Below, in pieces: positions 1-10,245 of a stretch of 32,891 bases of DNA. This DNA comes from Ramlibacter sp. (GTDB lineage: Bacteria > Pseudomonadota > Gammaproteobacteria > Burkholderiales > Burkholderiaceae_C): assembly GCF_028291745.1 (NCBI RefSeq), contig NZ_JAQGNQ010000025.1, forward strand, positions 1 through 32,891, read 5' to 3'. The notes under the pieces are model-generated. The model saw nothing but the letters and a program-made list of their open reading frames with translations. It made no database searches and was not told the origin of the DNA. The translations under genes and the position numbers were made by a program. Position 1 is the stretch's first letter. Every line of letters begins with the position of its first letter.

Positions 1-686
1 CCCAACTCCTGCGCTGTACCCGTGTAATCGAGCACGTCGTCGATCACCTGGAAGGCGGTGCCCAGCGCCTGGCCATACTCGGCGCAGGTCTGTTCCACTT
101 GCGGCGAGGCACCCGCCAGCACCGCACCCAGTCGCGCGCTGGCCTCGAACAGCTTGGCGGTCTTGGAGCGGATCACCTGCAGGTACGCCGCTTCGTCGAG
201 CGCGGGATCGTGCATGTTCATCAGCTGCAGGACCTCGCCCTCGGCGATCACGTTGGTGGCGTCGGCCAGGATTTCCATCACGCGCATGTCATGCGCGTCC
301 AGCATCATCTGGAAGGCGCGCGAATAGAGGAAGTCGCCCACCAGCACGCTGGCCGGATTGCCGAAGCGCTCGTTGGCGGTGGCGCGGCCGCGGCGCAGGG
401 TGGATTCATCCACCACGTCGTCGTGCAGCAGCGTGGCGGTATGGATGAACTCCACCACCGCGGCCAGGTTGAAGCGTTGCGGGCCCTGGTAGCCCAGGGC
501 ATTGCAGATCAGCAGGAGCAGGGCCGGCCGCAGGCGCTTGCCGCCCGAGGAGATGATGTAGCGCGCCACCTCGGCCACCAGCGGCACGCCCGAGGCGAGG
601 CGCAGGGCGATCACGGCGTCGACCTCGCGCATGTCCTGAGCGATCGAGGAAAGGACGGAGGAGGCGCTGGGGGAGGAATCGGTCAA
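1..686 (-). CDS. ispB: Octaprenyl diphosphate synthase, 5' part (runs off window)
   Basis: Trans-isoprenyl diphosphate synthase that extends farnesyl-PP with IPP to make the octaprenyl side chain of ubiquinone. The visible ~228 residues carry GGKRLRPAL, the first Asp-rich motif in LLHDDVVDE, the GDFLYSRAFQMM helix, GEVLQLMN, and the second Asp motif in FQVIDDVLDY close to the window edge. About 100 C-terminal residues lie outside the window. The chosen start is TTG at 686 (TDSSPSASSV...), which gives an N-terminus similar in length to E. coli IspB. ATG at 632 (MREVDAVI) is the alternative and would shorten the first helix. The gene diverges from rplU, the usual ispB/rplU-rpmA arrangement of proteobacteria. 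Family identity is firm; the start codon is less sure. Confidence 0.93.
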   Translation of the reverse strand, partial: MTDSSPSASSVLSSIAQDMREVDAVIALRLASGVPLVAEVARYIISSGGKRLRPALLLLICNALGYQGPQRFNLAAVVEFIHTATLLHDDVVDESTLRRGRATANERFGNPASVLVGDFLYSRAFQMMLDAHDMRVMEILADATNVIAEGEVLQLMNMHDPALDEAAYLQVIRSKTAKLFEASARLGAVLAGASPQVEQTCAEYGQALGTAFQVIDDVLDYTGTAQEL

Positions 687-709
687 GACGGGATCCGCAA
701 AGTTGGCGG

Positions 710-715
710 ATTATA
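710..715 (-). promoter_or_regulatory. Candidate -10 box for ispB
   Basis: A perfect TATAAT lies on the minus strand 24 bases upstream of the proposed TTG start. No good -35 hexamer is seen at the right distance, so this is a -10 match only. It would place the transcript start near 703. Confidence 0.4.
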
Positions 716-756
716 GAAAGGCCCCAGCGCCACTGCGGCCAGCGACCGCGCGCAGC

Positions 757-785
757 TTGTGAGCGACCACCAACCATGCTATAGT
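757..785 (+). promoter_or_regulatory. Promoter of rplU-rpmA
   Basis: TTGTGA (757-762), a 17-base spacer and TATAGT (780-785) form a good sigma-70-type promoter on the plus strand. The predicted start, about 791-793, falls at the foot of the leader hairpin, so the mRNA would begin with that hairpin. Confidence 0.65.
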
Positions 786-791
786 CTTGGG

Positions 792-817
792 CTTTTCCGG
801 AAATGGGTCCGGAGAAG
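792..817 (+). promoter_or_regulatory. Leader hairpin of rplU mRNA
   Basis: CTTTTCCGGA (792-801) pairs with TCCGGAGAAG (808-817): a 10-bp stem with one G-U pair and a 6-base loop AATGGG. It sits between the promoter and the ribosome-binding site AAGAGG (about 824-829) of rplU. Such a 5' hairpin could be an mRNA stabiliser or a binding site for L21; the sequence does not decide. Confidence 0.55.
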
Positions 818-836
818 AATCCTCAAGAGGTCAACC

Positions 837-1151
837 ATGTACGCGGTCATAAAAACCGGAGGCAAGCAGTATCGTGTTGCTTCCGGCGATAAGATCAAAG
901 TAGAACAGATTGCTGCGGACATCGGCCAGGAAATCACCATCGACCAGGTTCTCGCAGTCGGCAACGGCGGCGACCTGAAGATCGGAGTGCCCCTGGTATC
1001 CGGTGCCACGGTGAAAGCCACGATCGTGGCGCACGGCAAGCACGACAAGGTGCGCATCTTCAAGATGCGCCGCCGCAAGCACTACCAGAAGCACCAGGGC
1101 CACCGCCAGCAGTACACCGAACTGCAAATCGGTGACATCGCTGGCGCGTGA
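837..1151 (+). CDS. rplU: 50S ribosomal protein L21
   Basis: Structural protein of the large ribosomal subunit that contacts 23S rRNA. The 104-residue product starts [14 protein letters not shown] and keeps the family's C-terminal basic signature ([20 protein letters not shown]). The ATG at 837 has an AAGAGG ribosome-binding site 7 bases upstream and gives the standard L21 N-terminus; an upstream in-frame start at 759 would add 26 unrelated residues and lies before the promoter -10 box. It is first in the rplU-rpmA pair, with a 55-base gap containing a palindrome before rpmA. Confidence 0.98.
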   Translation: MYAVIKTGGKQYRVASGDKIKVEQIAADIGQEITIDQVLAVGNGGDLKIGVPLVSGATVKATIVAHGKHDKVRIFKMRRRKHYQKHQGHRQQYTELQIGDIAGA

Positions 1152-1163
1152 GCTAATGATTTT

Positions 1164-1189
1164 GGGGACAGACCTTTAGCTCTGTCCCC
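1164..1189. repeat. Short intergenic palindrome between rplU and rpmA
   Basis: GGGGACAGA (1164-1172) and TCTGTCCCC (1181-1189) form a perfect 9-bp stem with an 8-base loop. It is not followed by a T-tract, so it does not look like a terminator. It resembles REP-type palindromes with the GGGGACAGA core that I recall from intergenic regions of beta- and gammaproteobacteria. Only one copy was noticed here. Confidence 0.55.
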
Positions 1190-1206
1190 GACTGATTGGA
1201 AAGCAA

Positions 1207-2611
<1,405 letters not shown>

Positions 2612-2620
2612 CGTGAGGCC

Positions 2621-2640
2621 CCGCGGCTGGCCAGCCGCGG
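2621..2640. repeat. Perfect 20-bp palindrome between obgE and proB
   Basis: CCGCGGCTGGCCAGCCGCGG is a perfect dyad, able to form a strong hairpin in RNA. No T-tract follows, so it is not a standard intrinsic terminator. It lies 10 bases after the obgE stop and 26 before the proB start. Confidence 0.5.
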
Positions 2641-2665
2641 CGGGACGGACGACTGAGGGTTTCTG

Positions 2666-3802
2666 ATGACGGAGAAGAACGGATCGGCGGTGCTGCGCGA
2701 GGCGCGGCGCATCGTGGTGAAGGTGGGCTCGAGCCTGGTCACCGACGAAGGCCGTGGCCTCGACGAGGGCGCGATCGGCGAATGGTGCCGGCAGCTCGCG
2801 GCACTCGCGGCGCAGGGACGCGAGGTGATCATGGTGTCCAGCGGCGCCATCGCCGAGGGCATGAAGCGCCTGGGCTGGAGCACGCGCCCGCATCAATTGC
2901 ACGAACTGCAGGCCGCCGCCGCCGTGGGGCAGATGGGCCTGGCGCAGATGTACGAGACCAAGCTGCGCGAACACGGCATGGGCTCGGCGCAGGTGCTGCT
3001 GACGCATGCGGACCTGGCCGATCGCGAGCGTTATCTCAATGCCCGCTCCACGCTGCTCACCCTGCTTCAGTTGCGCGTGCTGCCGGTGATCAACGAGAAC
3101 GACACGGTCGTCAACGACGAAATCAAGTTCGGCGACAACGACACGCTGGGTGCGCTCGTGGCCAACCTGGTGGAGGCCGACCTGCTGGTGATCCTCACCG
3201 ACCAGAAGGGCCTGTACAGCGCCGACCCGCGCAAGGATCCGCAGGCGCGCTTCATCCACGAGGCGCGCGCGGGCGAGCCAGGCCTGGAGCAGATGGCAGG
3301 CGGCGCCGGCTCCAGCATCGGCAAGGGCGGGATGATCACCAAGGTGCTGGCGGCCAAGCGGGCCGCGGGCTCGGGGGCATCGACCGTGATTGCCTGGGGC
3401 CGCGAAACGGATTGCCTGCTGCGCCTGGCGCGCGGCGAGCTGATCGGCACACTGCTGGTCGCACCGACGCAGAAGTCGCAGGCCCGCAAGCGCTGGATGG
3501 CCGACCACCTGCAACTGCGCGGCGCGGTGACCGTCGACGAGGGCGCCGCGGGCAAGCTGCGCTCGGAAGGCAAGAGCCTGCTGACCATCGGCATGACCGG
3601 CGTCGAAGGCGACTTCTCGCGCGGCGAAGTGATCGCAGTCCGCGACCCCGCCGGCCAGGAGGTCGCACGCGGGCTGGCGAACTATGCGGCGGCGGAAGCG
3701 AGGCTGCTATGCCGCAAGCCCTCGAGCGAGATCGAAAAGCTGCTGGGGTACGTGGCGGAGCCGGAGATGATCCATCGGACCAACCTGGTGGTCACACGCT
3801 GA
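2666..3802 (+). CDS. proB: Glutamate 5-kinase
   Basis: Phosphorylates L-glutamate to glutamyl 5-phosphate, the first and feedback-regulated step of proline synthesis. The 378-residue protein has the amino-acid-kinase domain at about 12-265 ([65 protein letters not shown]) and a C-terminal PUA domain at about 280-375 ([10 protein letters not shown]... [13 protein letters not shown]), the usual two-domain layout. The ATG at 2666 follows GAGGG. No proA is adjacent, so the next pathway enzyme is encoded elsewhere. The gap after the stop is filled with intergenic repeats. Confidence 0.97.
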   Translation: MTEKNGSAVLREARRIVVKVGSSLVTDEGRGLDEGAIGEWCRQLAALAAQGREVIMVSSGAIAEGMKRLGWSTRPHQLHELQAAAAVGQMGLAQMYETKLREHGMGSAQVLLTHADLADRERYLNARSTLLTLLQLRVLPVINENDTVVNDEIKFGDNDTLGALVANLVEADLLVILTDQKGLYSADPRKDPQARFIHEARAGEPGLEQMAGGAGSSIGKGGMITKVLAAKRAAGSGASTVIAWGRETDCLLRLARGELIGTLLVAPTQKSQARKRWMADHLQLRGAVTVDEGAAGKLRSEGKSLLTIGMTGVEGDFSRGEVIAVRDPAGQEVARGLANYAAAEARLLCRKPSSEIEKLLGYVAEPEMIHRTNLVVTR

Positions 3803-3818
3803 AGGGGAGGTCGGGGGG

Positions 3819-3986
3819 CCCGGATGTCATCGCGGGGCCCGGATGTCATCCCGCGCCCGGATGTCATCCCGGGCTTGACCCGGGATCCATGCGGCCGTGG
3901 TGCAAGCGCCGTCGTGGATTGCGGGTCAAGCCCGCAATGACATCCGCTCCCGCAATGACATCCGCTCCCGGAATCACATCCACTCA
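3819..3986. repeat. Composite palindromic repeat (GTCAT family), copy 1
   Basis: The core holds two inverted units, one reading ATGTCATCCCGGGCTTGACC (3861-3880 and on to 3891), the other its mirror GGATTGCGGGTCAAGCCCGC... (about 3915-3943). Each contains its own dyad (CCCGGG-N5-CCCGGG; TGCGGG-N5-CCCGCA). Both edges carry extra half-units: CCCGGATGTCATC three times at 18-19-base spacing on the left (from 3819, 3838, 3856), and an 18-base unit CGCAATGACATCCGCTCC at 3933, 3951 and, degenerate, 3969 on the right. This fills the gap between proB and the CNP1-like gene. Related copies lie near 12554, 19491 and 24471. Confidence 0.85.
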
Positions 3987-3988
3987 GC

Positions 3989-4507
3989 CTACCGGTTCGA
4001 CCCACCCCGCTCGAACCGGCGATCCACCGGTGCCCGCAAATCCTGCAGGATCTGCACCGCGGAGCCGTTCGGGGCCTTGTCCATGCAGGCGCCGCTGCGG
4101 GCAATGGCCAGGCTGTGGCTGTTGTTGGGCGTCGTGAAGATGTTCTGCCACTCCGCATCGCGCGTGGGCACCCAGCCGCTGTCCGGGTTGTGGCGCGCGT
4201 ACACCTTCACCTCGCCGGCGTCGCAGCGAATGCCTTCGTAGATGCCGTTGACGACGCCGGAACTGCTGGTCGCCACCACCACGTAGCGGACGACGCGGTC
4301 GGCGCCGACGGTGATCGAGGCCGGGTCGACGCCGAAGCGCAGGGCCCCTGTGCGCAGCACGTCGACGGGCACCAGGCCTTGCGTGTGCAAGGGCGGCGGC
4401 GGCGGTGCGTCGAGTTCCTTCCATTCGCTGGCAGGGTCGGGAATGGTCTGCGCCGAGGCCCAGGCCGCGACGCTGTACAAGGCCAGCGCCAGGAATCTAC
4501 GTTGCAT
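3989..4507 (-). CDS. CNP1-like family secreted protein
   Basis: 172 residues resembling the CNP1-like family (PF08750) of neisserial and burkholderial exported proteins, whose function is not known. A signal peptide is visible ([20 protein letters not shown], cleavage probably after ASA), followed by a Pro-rich linker (DAPPPPP) and a domain with [31 protein letters not shown] and AEWQNIF. Two Cys residues (in IRCDAG and GACMDK) could form a periplasmic disulfide. The ATG at 4507 overlaps the end of rppH by 11 bases, with GGGAAAG upstream, which implies translational coupling. Family assignment is from remembered motifs; the role is unknown. Confidence 0.8.
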   Translation of the reverse strand: MQRRFLALALYSVAAWASAQTIPDPASEWKELDAPPPPPLHTQGLVPVDVLRTGALRFGVDPASITVGADRVVRYVVVATSSSGVVNGIYEGIRCDAGEVKVYARHNPDSGWVPTRDAEWQNIFTTPNNSHSLAIARSGACMDKAPNGSAVQILQDLRAPVDRRFERGGSNR

Positions 4508-5156
4508 GCTTTCCCTTGGCAGGGCACGGGTGGGCCCGTCCCTGCGGATTCGGTTCGAAGGTGGCGCCGGGCGGCAGCTCCATGGGAGGGCCGGACAGGA
4601 TGCTTCCGTTGGGCAGTTCATGCCCGGCGTGTTCGCCTTCGCGCGTACGCATCCCGCTGCGCAAGTAGCGATTGCGGTGGTCGAACCGCGGCAGGTAACG
4701 CGCCAGTTCGCGCAGCGCCATCTCGTAGACGCCGCGCTTGAATTCGACCACCACATCGAGCGGCACCCAGTACTCGTTCCAGCGCCAGGCGTCGAACTCG
4801 GGATGGTCGGTAGCACGCAGGTTCAGGTTCCAGTCCTGCCCGGTCAGTTGCAGCAGGAACCAGATCTGCTTCTGGCCTTTGTAATGTCCGCGCGCATCGC
4901 GGCGGATGTAGCGCTCGGGTACTTCATAGCGCAGCCAATCCCGCGTGCGCGCGACGATGCGCACGTGATCCGGCATCAACCCGATTTCCTCGTGCAGTTC
5001 CCGGAACATCGCCTGTTCGGGACTTTCGCCGCGATCGATGCCGCCCTGCGGAAACTGCCAGCTGTGTGTCCGGATGCGCTTGCCCCAGAACACCTGGTTT
5101 CTCTGGTTGAGCAGGATGATGCCGACGTTAGGCCTGAAGCCGTCCCGGTCAAGCAT
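4497..5156 (-). CDS. rppH: RNA pyrophosphohydrolase (Nudix)
   Basis: Removes pyrophosphate from 5'-triphosphate mRNA ends, the step that opens the RNase E decay route. The 219-residue protein starts [17 protein letters not shown], matching RppH. The Nudix box runs from G38 to L60 ([12 protein letters not shown] followed by [11 protein letters not shown]), with the metal-binding REL-EE core. [17 protein letters not shown] and YRRD-like segments are also typical. The C-terminal ~60 residues after about 160 are a variable Pro/Gly-rich tail, common in betaproteobacteria. The start chosen is ATG at 5156 rather than the in-frame ATG at 5195, which adds 13 unrelated residues. A minus-strand CATAAT at 5187-5192 could be its -10 box. 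Confidence 0.95.
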   Translation of the reverse strand: MLDRDGFRPNVGIILLNQRNQVFWGKRIRTHSWQFPQGGIDRGESPEQAMFRELHEEIGLMPDHVRIVARTRDWLRYEVPERYIRRDARGHYKGQKQIWFLLQLTGQDWNLNLRATDHPEFDAWRWNEYWVPLDVVVEFKRGVYEMALRELARYLPRFDHRNRYLRSGMRTREGEHAGHELPNGSILSGPPMELPPGATFEPNPQGRAHPCPAKGKHAT

Positions 5157-5248
5157 AATCACACCCCAAATCTTTGAACTGAGTTCATTATGCACGGCGC
5201 TCCTGCGCGCTGGAAGGGCTCAGCTACTCCCACCTTCTTGCCCGTCCG

Positions 5249-6990
<1,742 letters not shown>

Positions 6991-6994
<4 letters not shown>

Positions 6995-7671
6995 TCACCC
7001 GGCGCGCCTGCCTGCGGCCGCTGCTGGCCGGCACCGCCTGGTGCCTGGTGGGCAGCCCGGCGCGCGCGGGCGGGCAGCTGGAGGAACCACTGGCCGACTC
7101 CGTGCGGACAGCGCTCACGTCAGCGGTGGCGAACAGCGCCCCGCCGATTCCGCAGTTCGCCGATCCCGATGGGCACATCAAGTACCTGCGTTGGCTGGGG
7201 GCGATGAGCCATCGCCTGCGCGCGCGCAAGCCGGACACCAGCGAGCGCCGCGAATTCCTGCAGACGGCGTGGTACGAGAGCAAGCGCGCGGGGCTCGACC
7301 CGGGCCTGGTGCTGGGCCTGGTGCAGGTGGAGAGTGCGTTTCGCAAGTACGCGGTCAGTCCCGTGGGTGCGCGCGGCTACATGCAGGTCATGCCTTTCTG
7401 GAGCCGCCTGATCGGCGATGGCGATCCGTCTGCCTTGTTCCATATGCAGACCAACCTGCGTTTCGGCTGCGTGATCCTGCGGCACTATCTCGATCGCGAA
7501 CGGGGCGACCTGTTCCTGGCGCTAGGCCGCTACAACGGCAGCCGCGGCCAGCCGCAGTACCCGGACGCAGTGTTCGCGGCGAGCAAGGCGTGGGAATGGA
7601 AAGAAGAGGGGCCACCGCCGGCCTCGCCGCTGCCGGGCGTGCCACCGGAGAAGGTTCAGGGCGGGGCTTAG
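6991..7671 (+). CDS. Periplasmic lytic transglycosylase (SLT domain)
   Basis: Cleaves the MurNAc-GlcNAc bond of peptidoglycan. 226 residues: signal peptide 1-26 ([14 protein letters not shown]... SPARA) and an SLT domain at about 95-195 with catalytic Glu114 in VQVESAF, the [10 protein letters not shown] signature (126-135) and LGRYNGS (178-184). The signal has RR followed by hydrophobic residues and could be a Tat substrate, although the Sec route is not excluded. The GTG start at 6991 overlaps the proS stop (GTGA), so translation is probably coupled. The C-terminal 20 residues are Pro-rich and variable. It is a short MltC/Slt-like enzyme without a LysM domain; no gene symbol is secure. Confidence 0.9.
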
Positions 7672-7692
7672 GGGGGCGCTGAATGCGGCCAT

Positions 7693-7783
7693 CCGGACGC
7701 AGAAGACGCGGAAGTTACGCAGAAGACGCGGAAGGACATCCAATTTCTGAATGTTTTTTTTGCGCCTTCTGCGAAACTTCTGC
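7693..7783. repeat. Palindromic repeat (ACGCAGAAG family), copy 1, interrupted by the IS
   Basis: The left arm is built of ACGCAGAAG-like units (7693-7733), followed by a loop with GGACATCCA... GAATG and eight Ts (7754-7761), then the right arm GCGCCTTCTGCGAAACTTCTGC (7762-7783, written here in two parts: GCGCCTTCTGCG and AAACTTCTGC). The last part of the right arm, GTCCGG, is found 1.2 kb away at 9017-9022, beyond the insertion element. Rejoining restores CCGGACGCAGAAG / CTTCTGCGTCCGG as a 13-bp outer stem. A second, intact copy in opposite orientation is at 18152-18251. Confidence 0.8.
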
Positions 7784-9009
7784 GCGGCGGATTCAACCGG
7801 TCATCGCAACACGATCGCAACGTGTTGTAGAAGGACCGCCATGAAGACGCGCAGATATCGATTCTCCCCGCAGGAAAGCCGGGAGCTTTGGGCCAGATGG
7901 AAGCAGGGGCAGACGCTGATGGAGATCAGTGCCGCCCTTGGGCGCGTGAACAGGACCACTGTTTACGGGGTCCTGCAGCGCTCTGGTGGCGTGGCGCCTA
8001 GGGAGCGCAACCGTGCGGGCCATCATCTGAGCGCCACCGAGCGCGAGGAAATCTCCCGTGGTTTGGTGGTCGGGCAATCCGTGCGGGCGTTATCCCGGCT
8101 GCTGGGGCGCAGCCCTTCGACAATCAGTCGCGAAATCCAGCGTAACGGCGGGCGCGACGCTTACCGGGCGCAGGCGGCTGAGCACCGGGCCTGGTCGTCC
8201 GCAGAACGGCCTAAATCCTGTGCACTGGCCGACAACGAGCCACTCAAGAGGATCGTGGCCGAAAGGCTGCAGCAGGACTGGTCCCCGCAGCAGATCGCCG
8301 GCTGGCTCAAAGAGACTCATCACAATGAGCCGGCGATGCAAATCTCACACGAGACGATTTACCGCAGCCTGTTCATCCAAGCCCGCGGGCTCCTGAAGAA
8401 GGAGCTGGTCGGCCACTTGCGCAGCGGCCGGGCGATACGACGGGGCAAGACGGCAACTCTCAAGGGGCATCCGAGAGGGATTGTGGATGCGGTCTCGATT
8501 CGCGAGCGACCGGCCGAAGCTGAAGATCGAGCGGTGCCTGGCCACTGGGAAGGCGATCTCATCGCGGGATCTCACAACACCAACATTGCCACTTTGGTGG
8601 AGCGCCACTCACGCTACGTCAGCTTGGTTCGCGTGGAAAACAGGGAGACCGCGACGGTGGTCAGCGCGCTGGCCGAGCACGTGCTGCAGCTGCCCGCCGG
8701 ATTGATGAGAACGTTGACTTGGGATCAAGGCAAGGAGATGGCCGCCCACAAGCGCTTTACCGTAGCCACCGACGTGAAGGTCTATTTCTGCGACCCGCGC
8801 AGCCCGTGGCAGCGTGGATCCAACGAAAACACCAACGGCCTGCTGCGTCAGTATTTCCCCAAAGGCACGGACCTATCGGTATTCAGCCAGGAGCAGCTCG
8901 ATGCTGTGGCCGACCGGCTCAATACCCGTCCGCGCAAAACCCTCGGCTACAAAACGCCTGCAGATAGACTCGCAGCGTCACTGTTGCAGTGACCGGTTGA
9001 ATCCGCCGC
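7784..9009 (+). mobile_element. Complete IS30-family insertion sequence
   Basis: 1226 bp bounded by inverted repeats starting GCGGCGGATTCAACCGGTCA on both sides (left 7784-7803, right complement 8990-9009), with GCAAC continuing the match after two mismatches. The flanks carry a 7-base duplication, CTTCTGC (7777-7783 and 9010-9016), which may be the target-site duplication; that is longer than the 2-4 bases usual for this family. One intact transposase gene fills the interior. It sits in the right arm of a palindromic repeat, downstream of the lytic transglycosylase gene, and appears to interrupt no protein gene. Confidence 0.88.
7841..8992 (+). CDS. IS30-family transposase
   Basis: DDE transposase, 383 residues. 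The N-terminal part has two helix-turn-helix-like regions (about 10-45, FSPQESRELWARWKQGQTLM; about 62-100, LSATEREEISRGL... SPSTISREIQRNGG), the latter the typical IS30 DNA-binding signature. The catalytic triad is Asp239 (GHWEGDLI), Asp295 (TWDQGKEM) and Glu329 (RGSNENTNGLLRQYFPKGTD), with 33 residues between the second and third, as expected for IS30. The ATG at 7841 has AAGGA upstream and excludes 30 residues that would be read partly from outside the element. The frame is intact, so the element may be active. Its less GC-rich codons differ from the neighbours. Confidence 0.95.
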   Translation: MKTRRYRFSPQESRELWARWKQGQTLMEISAALGRVNRTTVYGVLQRSGGVAPRERNRAGHHLSATEREEISRGLVVGQSVRALSRLLGRSPSTISREIQRNGGRDAYRAQAAEHRAWSSAERPKSCALADNEPLKRIVAERLQQDWSPQQIAGWLKETHHNEPAMQISHETIYRSLFIQARGLLKKELVGHLRSGRAIRRGKTATLKGHPRGIVDAVSIRERPAEAEDRAVPGHWEGDLIAGSHNTNIATLVERHSRYVSLVRVENRETATVVSALAEHVLQLPAGLMRTLTWDQGKEMAAHKRFTVATDVKVYFCDPRSPWQRGSNENTNGLLRQYFPKGTDLSVFSQEQLDAVADRLNTRPRKTLGYKTPADRLAASLLQ

Positions 9010-9041
9010 CTTCTGCGTCCGGTTGCTGGATGTGGATGTCT

Positions 9042-10037
9042 TTACTGCACAAACCCCATCCGCGTCTTCTGCCCGCTGCACTTCGGCAAGTCGTCGGTGT
9101 GCACGGATTCCCGGTGGGCCAAGCGCGCATTGCCGAAGCCGGTCATGAGCGCGCGGCGCATTTCGCGCGGGGCCAGGTCGGCCAGGCAGTCGAGCACGTC
9201 ATCGGCCGGTTCCTCGTCGAAGTTGCGGCCCCAGCCGTGTTCGCCCCGGATCGCGCAATACAGGTTGCGGGCGATCGTGCGGGCCTGGTCGTGCGTGGGC
9301 GCCTCGATCTCAAAGACGTTCATCCGGTTCAGGATCGGCTCGGGAATGCAGCGGTCATCGTTGGCCGTCATGATCCAGATCACCTGGCTCGCATCGATCG
9401 CGACCTCGGCGAATTCGTCCATGAAGGAGGTCGCCGTGTCATGTTCCAGCAGGCTGTACAGCGAGCCCAGCGGGTCGTACTGCGCATCGGCACTTGCCTT
9501 GTCGATCTCGTCGACCACCAGCACCGGGTTGGCGTACTGGCCGTCGACCAGCGCCTCGAACACCTTGCCGGGCTTGGCGCCCTTCCACTGCGACGAGGCA
9601 CCCGAGAGCAGCCAGCCGGCCGTCATCGAGCTCATGGGAACCAGGCTCATGCCGGTGCCCAGCAGTTCGGCGAGCTGGCGCGCGAAGTGGGTCTTGCCGA
9701 TACCGGGCGGCCCGAGCAGCAGCATGGGCGTGATCTCGATGCCGTCGCCGCAATCCTGCGCCAGGGCGACGTGGCGCTTCAGGTCGTCCAGCGCGTCGGC
9801 GAAATTGGGTAGTTGTTCGTACAACGATGCCATCTCCGGCACGCCGCTCGGCTTGACCTGGAAGCGCTCGGGGCCGCGTTCCAGCATGCGTTCGTAGGTG
9901 GCGCGCAGGTTTTCGTGGTCGCGGGCCGCCAGCTTGGCGAGCTTGCGCTCGACGTCATGCGGGCGAAAGACACTGCGCAGATTGGCAATGGGCAGCTTCA
10001 GGCCCTGGGTCTGCGGAACGAGGCTTCTGGATTGCAT
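9042..10037 (-). CDS. Stand-alone Lon-like AAA+ ATPase
   Basis: 331-residue cytoplasmic P-loop ATPase. Motifs: Walker A GPPGIGKT 109-116, Walker B VLVVDEID 172-179, sensor-1 Asn226 in MTAND, probable arginine finger Arg238 in ILNRM and a sensor-2-like Arg in APREMRRAL (289-297). The stretch QWKGAKPGKVFEAL and the segment after Walker B resemble the AAA+ module of Lon. No Lon N-domain and no Ser-Lys protease domain are present. The N-terminal ~90 residues contain a charged helical region (ERKLAKLAARDHENLRATYE). The ATG at 10037 follows AAGGAG at 7-base spacing. Substrate and role are unknown; a remodelling ATPase is inferred. Confidence 0.85.
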   Translation of the reverse strand: MQSRSLVPQTQGLKLPIANLRSVFRPHDVERKLAKLAARDHENLRATYERMLERGPERFQVKPSGVPEMASLYEQLPNFADALDDLKRHVALAQDCGDGIEITPMLLLGPPGIGKTHFARQLAELLGTGMSLVPMSSMTAGWLLSGASSQWKGAKPGKVFEALVDGQYANPVLVVDEIDKASADAQYDPLGSLYSLLEHDTATSFMDEFAEVAIDASQVIWIMTANDDRCIPEPILNRMNVFEIEAPTHDQARTIARNLYCAIRGEHGWGRNFDEEPADDVLDCLADLAPREMRRALMTGFGNARLAHRESVHTDDLPKCSGQKTRMGFVQ

Positions 10038-10047
10038 CGACCACTCC

Positions 10048-10076
10048 TTGACGACTGTACGTTGAGGACAGCATAG
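10048..10076 (+). promoter_or_regulatory. Possible rightward promoter (weak -10)
   Basis: TTGACG (10048-10053) is a near-consensus -35 on the plus strand; CATAGG/GCATAG around 10071-10077 at 17-18 bases is a poor -10. It matters only because a rightward terminator lies about 160 bases downstream with no plus-strand gene between. Confidence 0.25.
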
Positions 10077-10097
10077 GCCGTGCCAGGCTGTGATCAA
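10070..10097 (-). promoter_or_regulatory. Candidate promoter of the Lon-like ATPase gene
   Basis: On the minus strand, TTGATC (10092-10097), a 16-base spacer and TATGCT (10070-10075) precede the ATG at 10037. Transcription would start near 10063, giving a leader of about 26 bases with a strong AAGGAG. Confidence 0.5.
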
Positions 10098-10211
10098 TGG
10101 TCGGGCTTTCGCACGACGGTGTCAGAGGGAGTCGATTGCGAACGAGGGAGGCAGGGCAGTGGCAGTCGCGCGGGTCGAGTGCTGCCGACGCGCGCAGCGC
10201 GCCGCCAAGGT

Positions 10212-10240
10212 ACGAGCCGCCATCAGGCGGCTCGTTTTGT
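10212..10240 (+). terminator. Rightward intrinsic terminator with no obvious gene
   Basis: ACGAGCCGCC (10212-10221) pairs perfectly with GGCGGCTCGT (10226-10235), loop ATCA, and is followed on the plus strand by TTTTGT. Read on the minus strand, from grxD, the hairpin is preceded by AAAA and followed by ACCTTGG, so it lacks the U-tract needed to end grxD transcripts. Genes on both sides are on the minus strand. Confidence 0.65.
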
Positions 10241-10245
10241 CCAAT

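Noticed and set aside
3933..3986. Tandem 18-base units resembling a short CRISPR
   Set aside because: Units are directly adjacent with no spacers and are half-units of a palindromic intergenic repeat; no cas gene is near.
7751..7840. Upstream extension of the transposase from ATG at 7751
   Set aside because: It would start outside the insertion element and read through the inverted repeat; ATG at 7841 has its own ribosome-binding site.
9042..10037. Lon protease or truncated Lon
   Set aside because: No Ser-Lys protease domain remains in or around the gene, and start, ribosome-binding site and promoter look intact, so it is a stand-alone ATPase rather than a fragment.
7841..10037. Transposon-borne cargo or defence island made of the IS and the AAA+ gene
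   Set aside because: The IS ends cleanly at 9009 with its inverted repeat, before the ATPase gene, and no other accessory genes are present.
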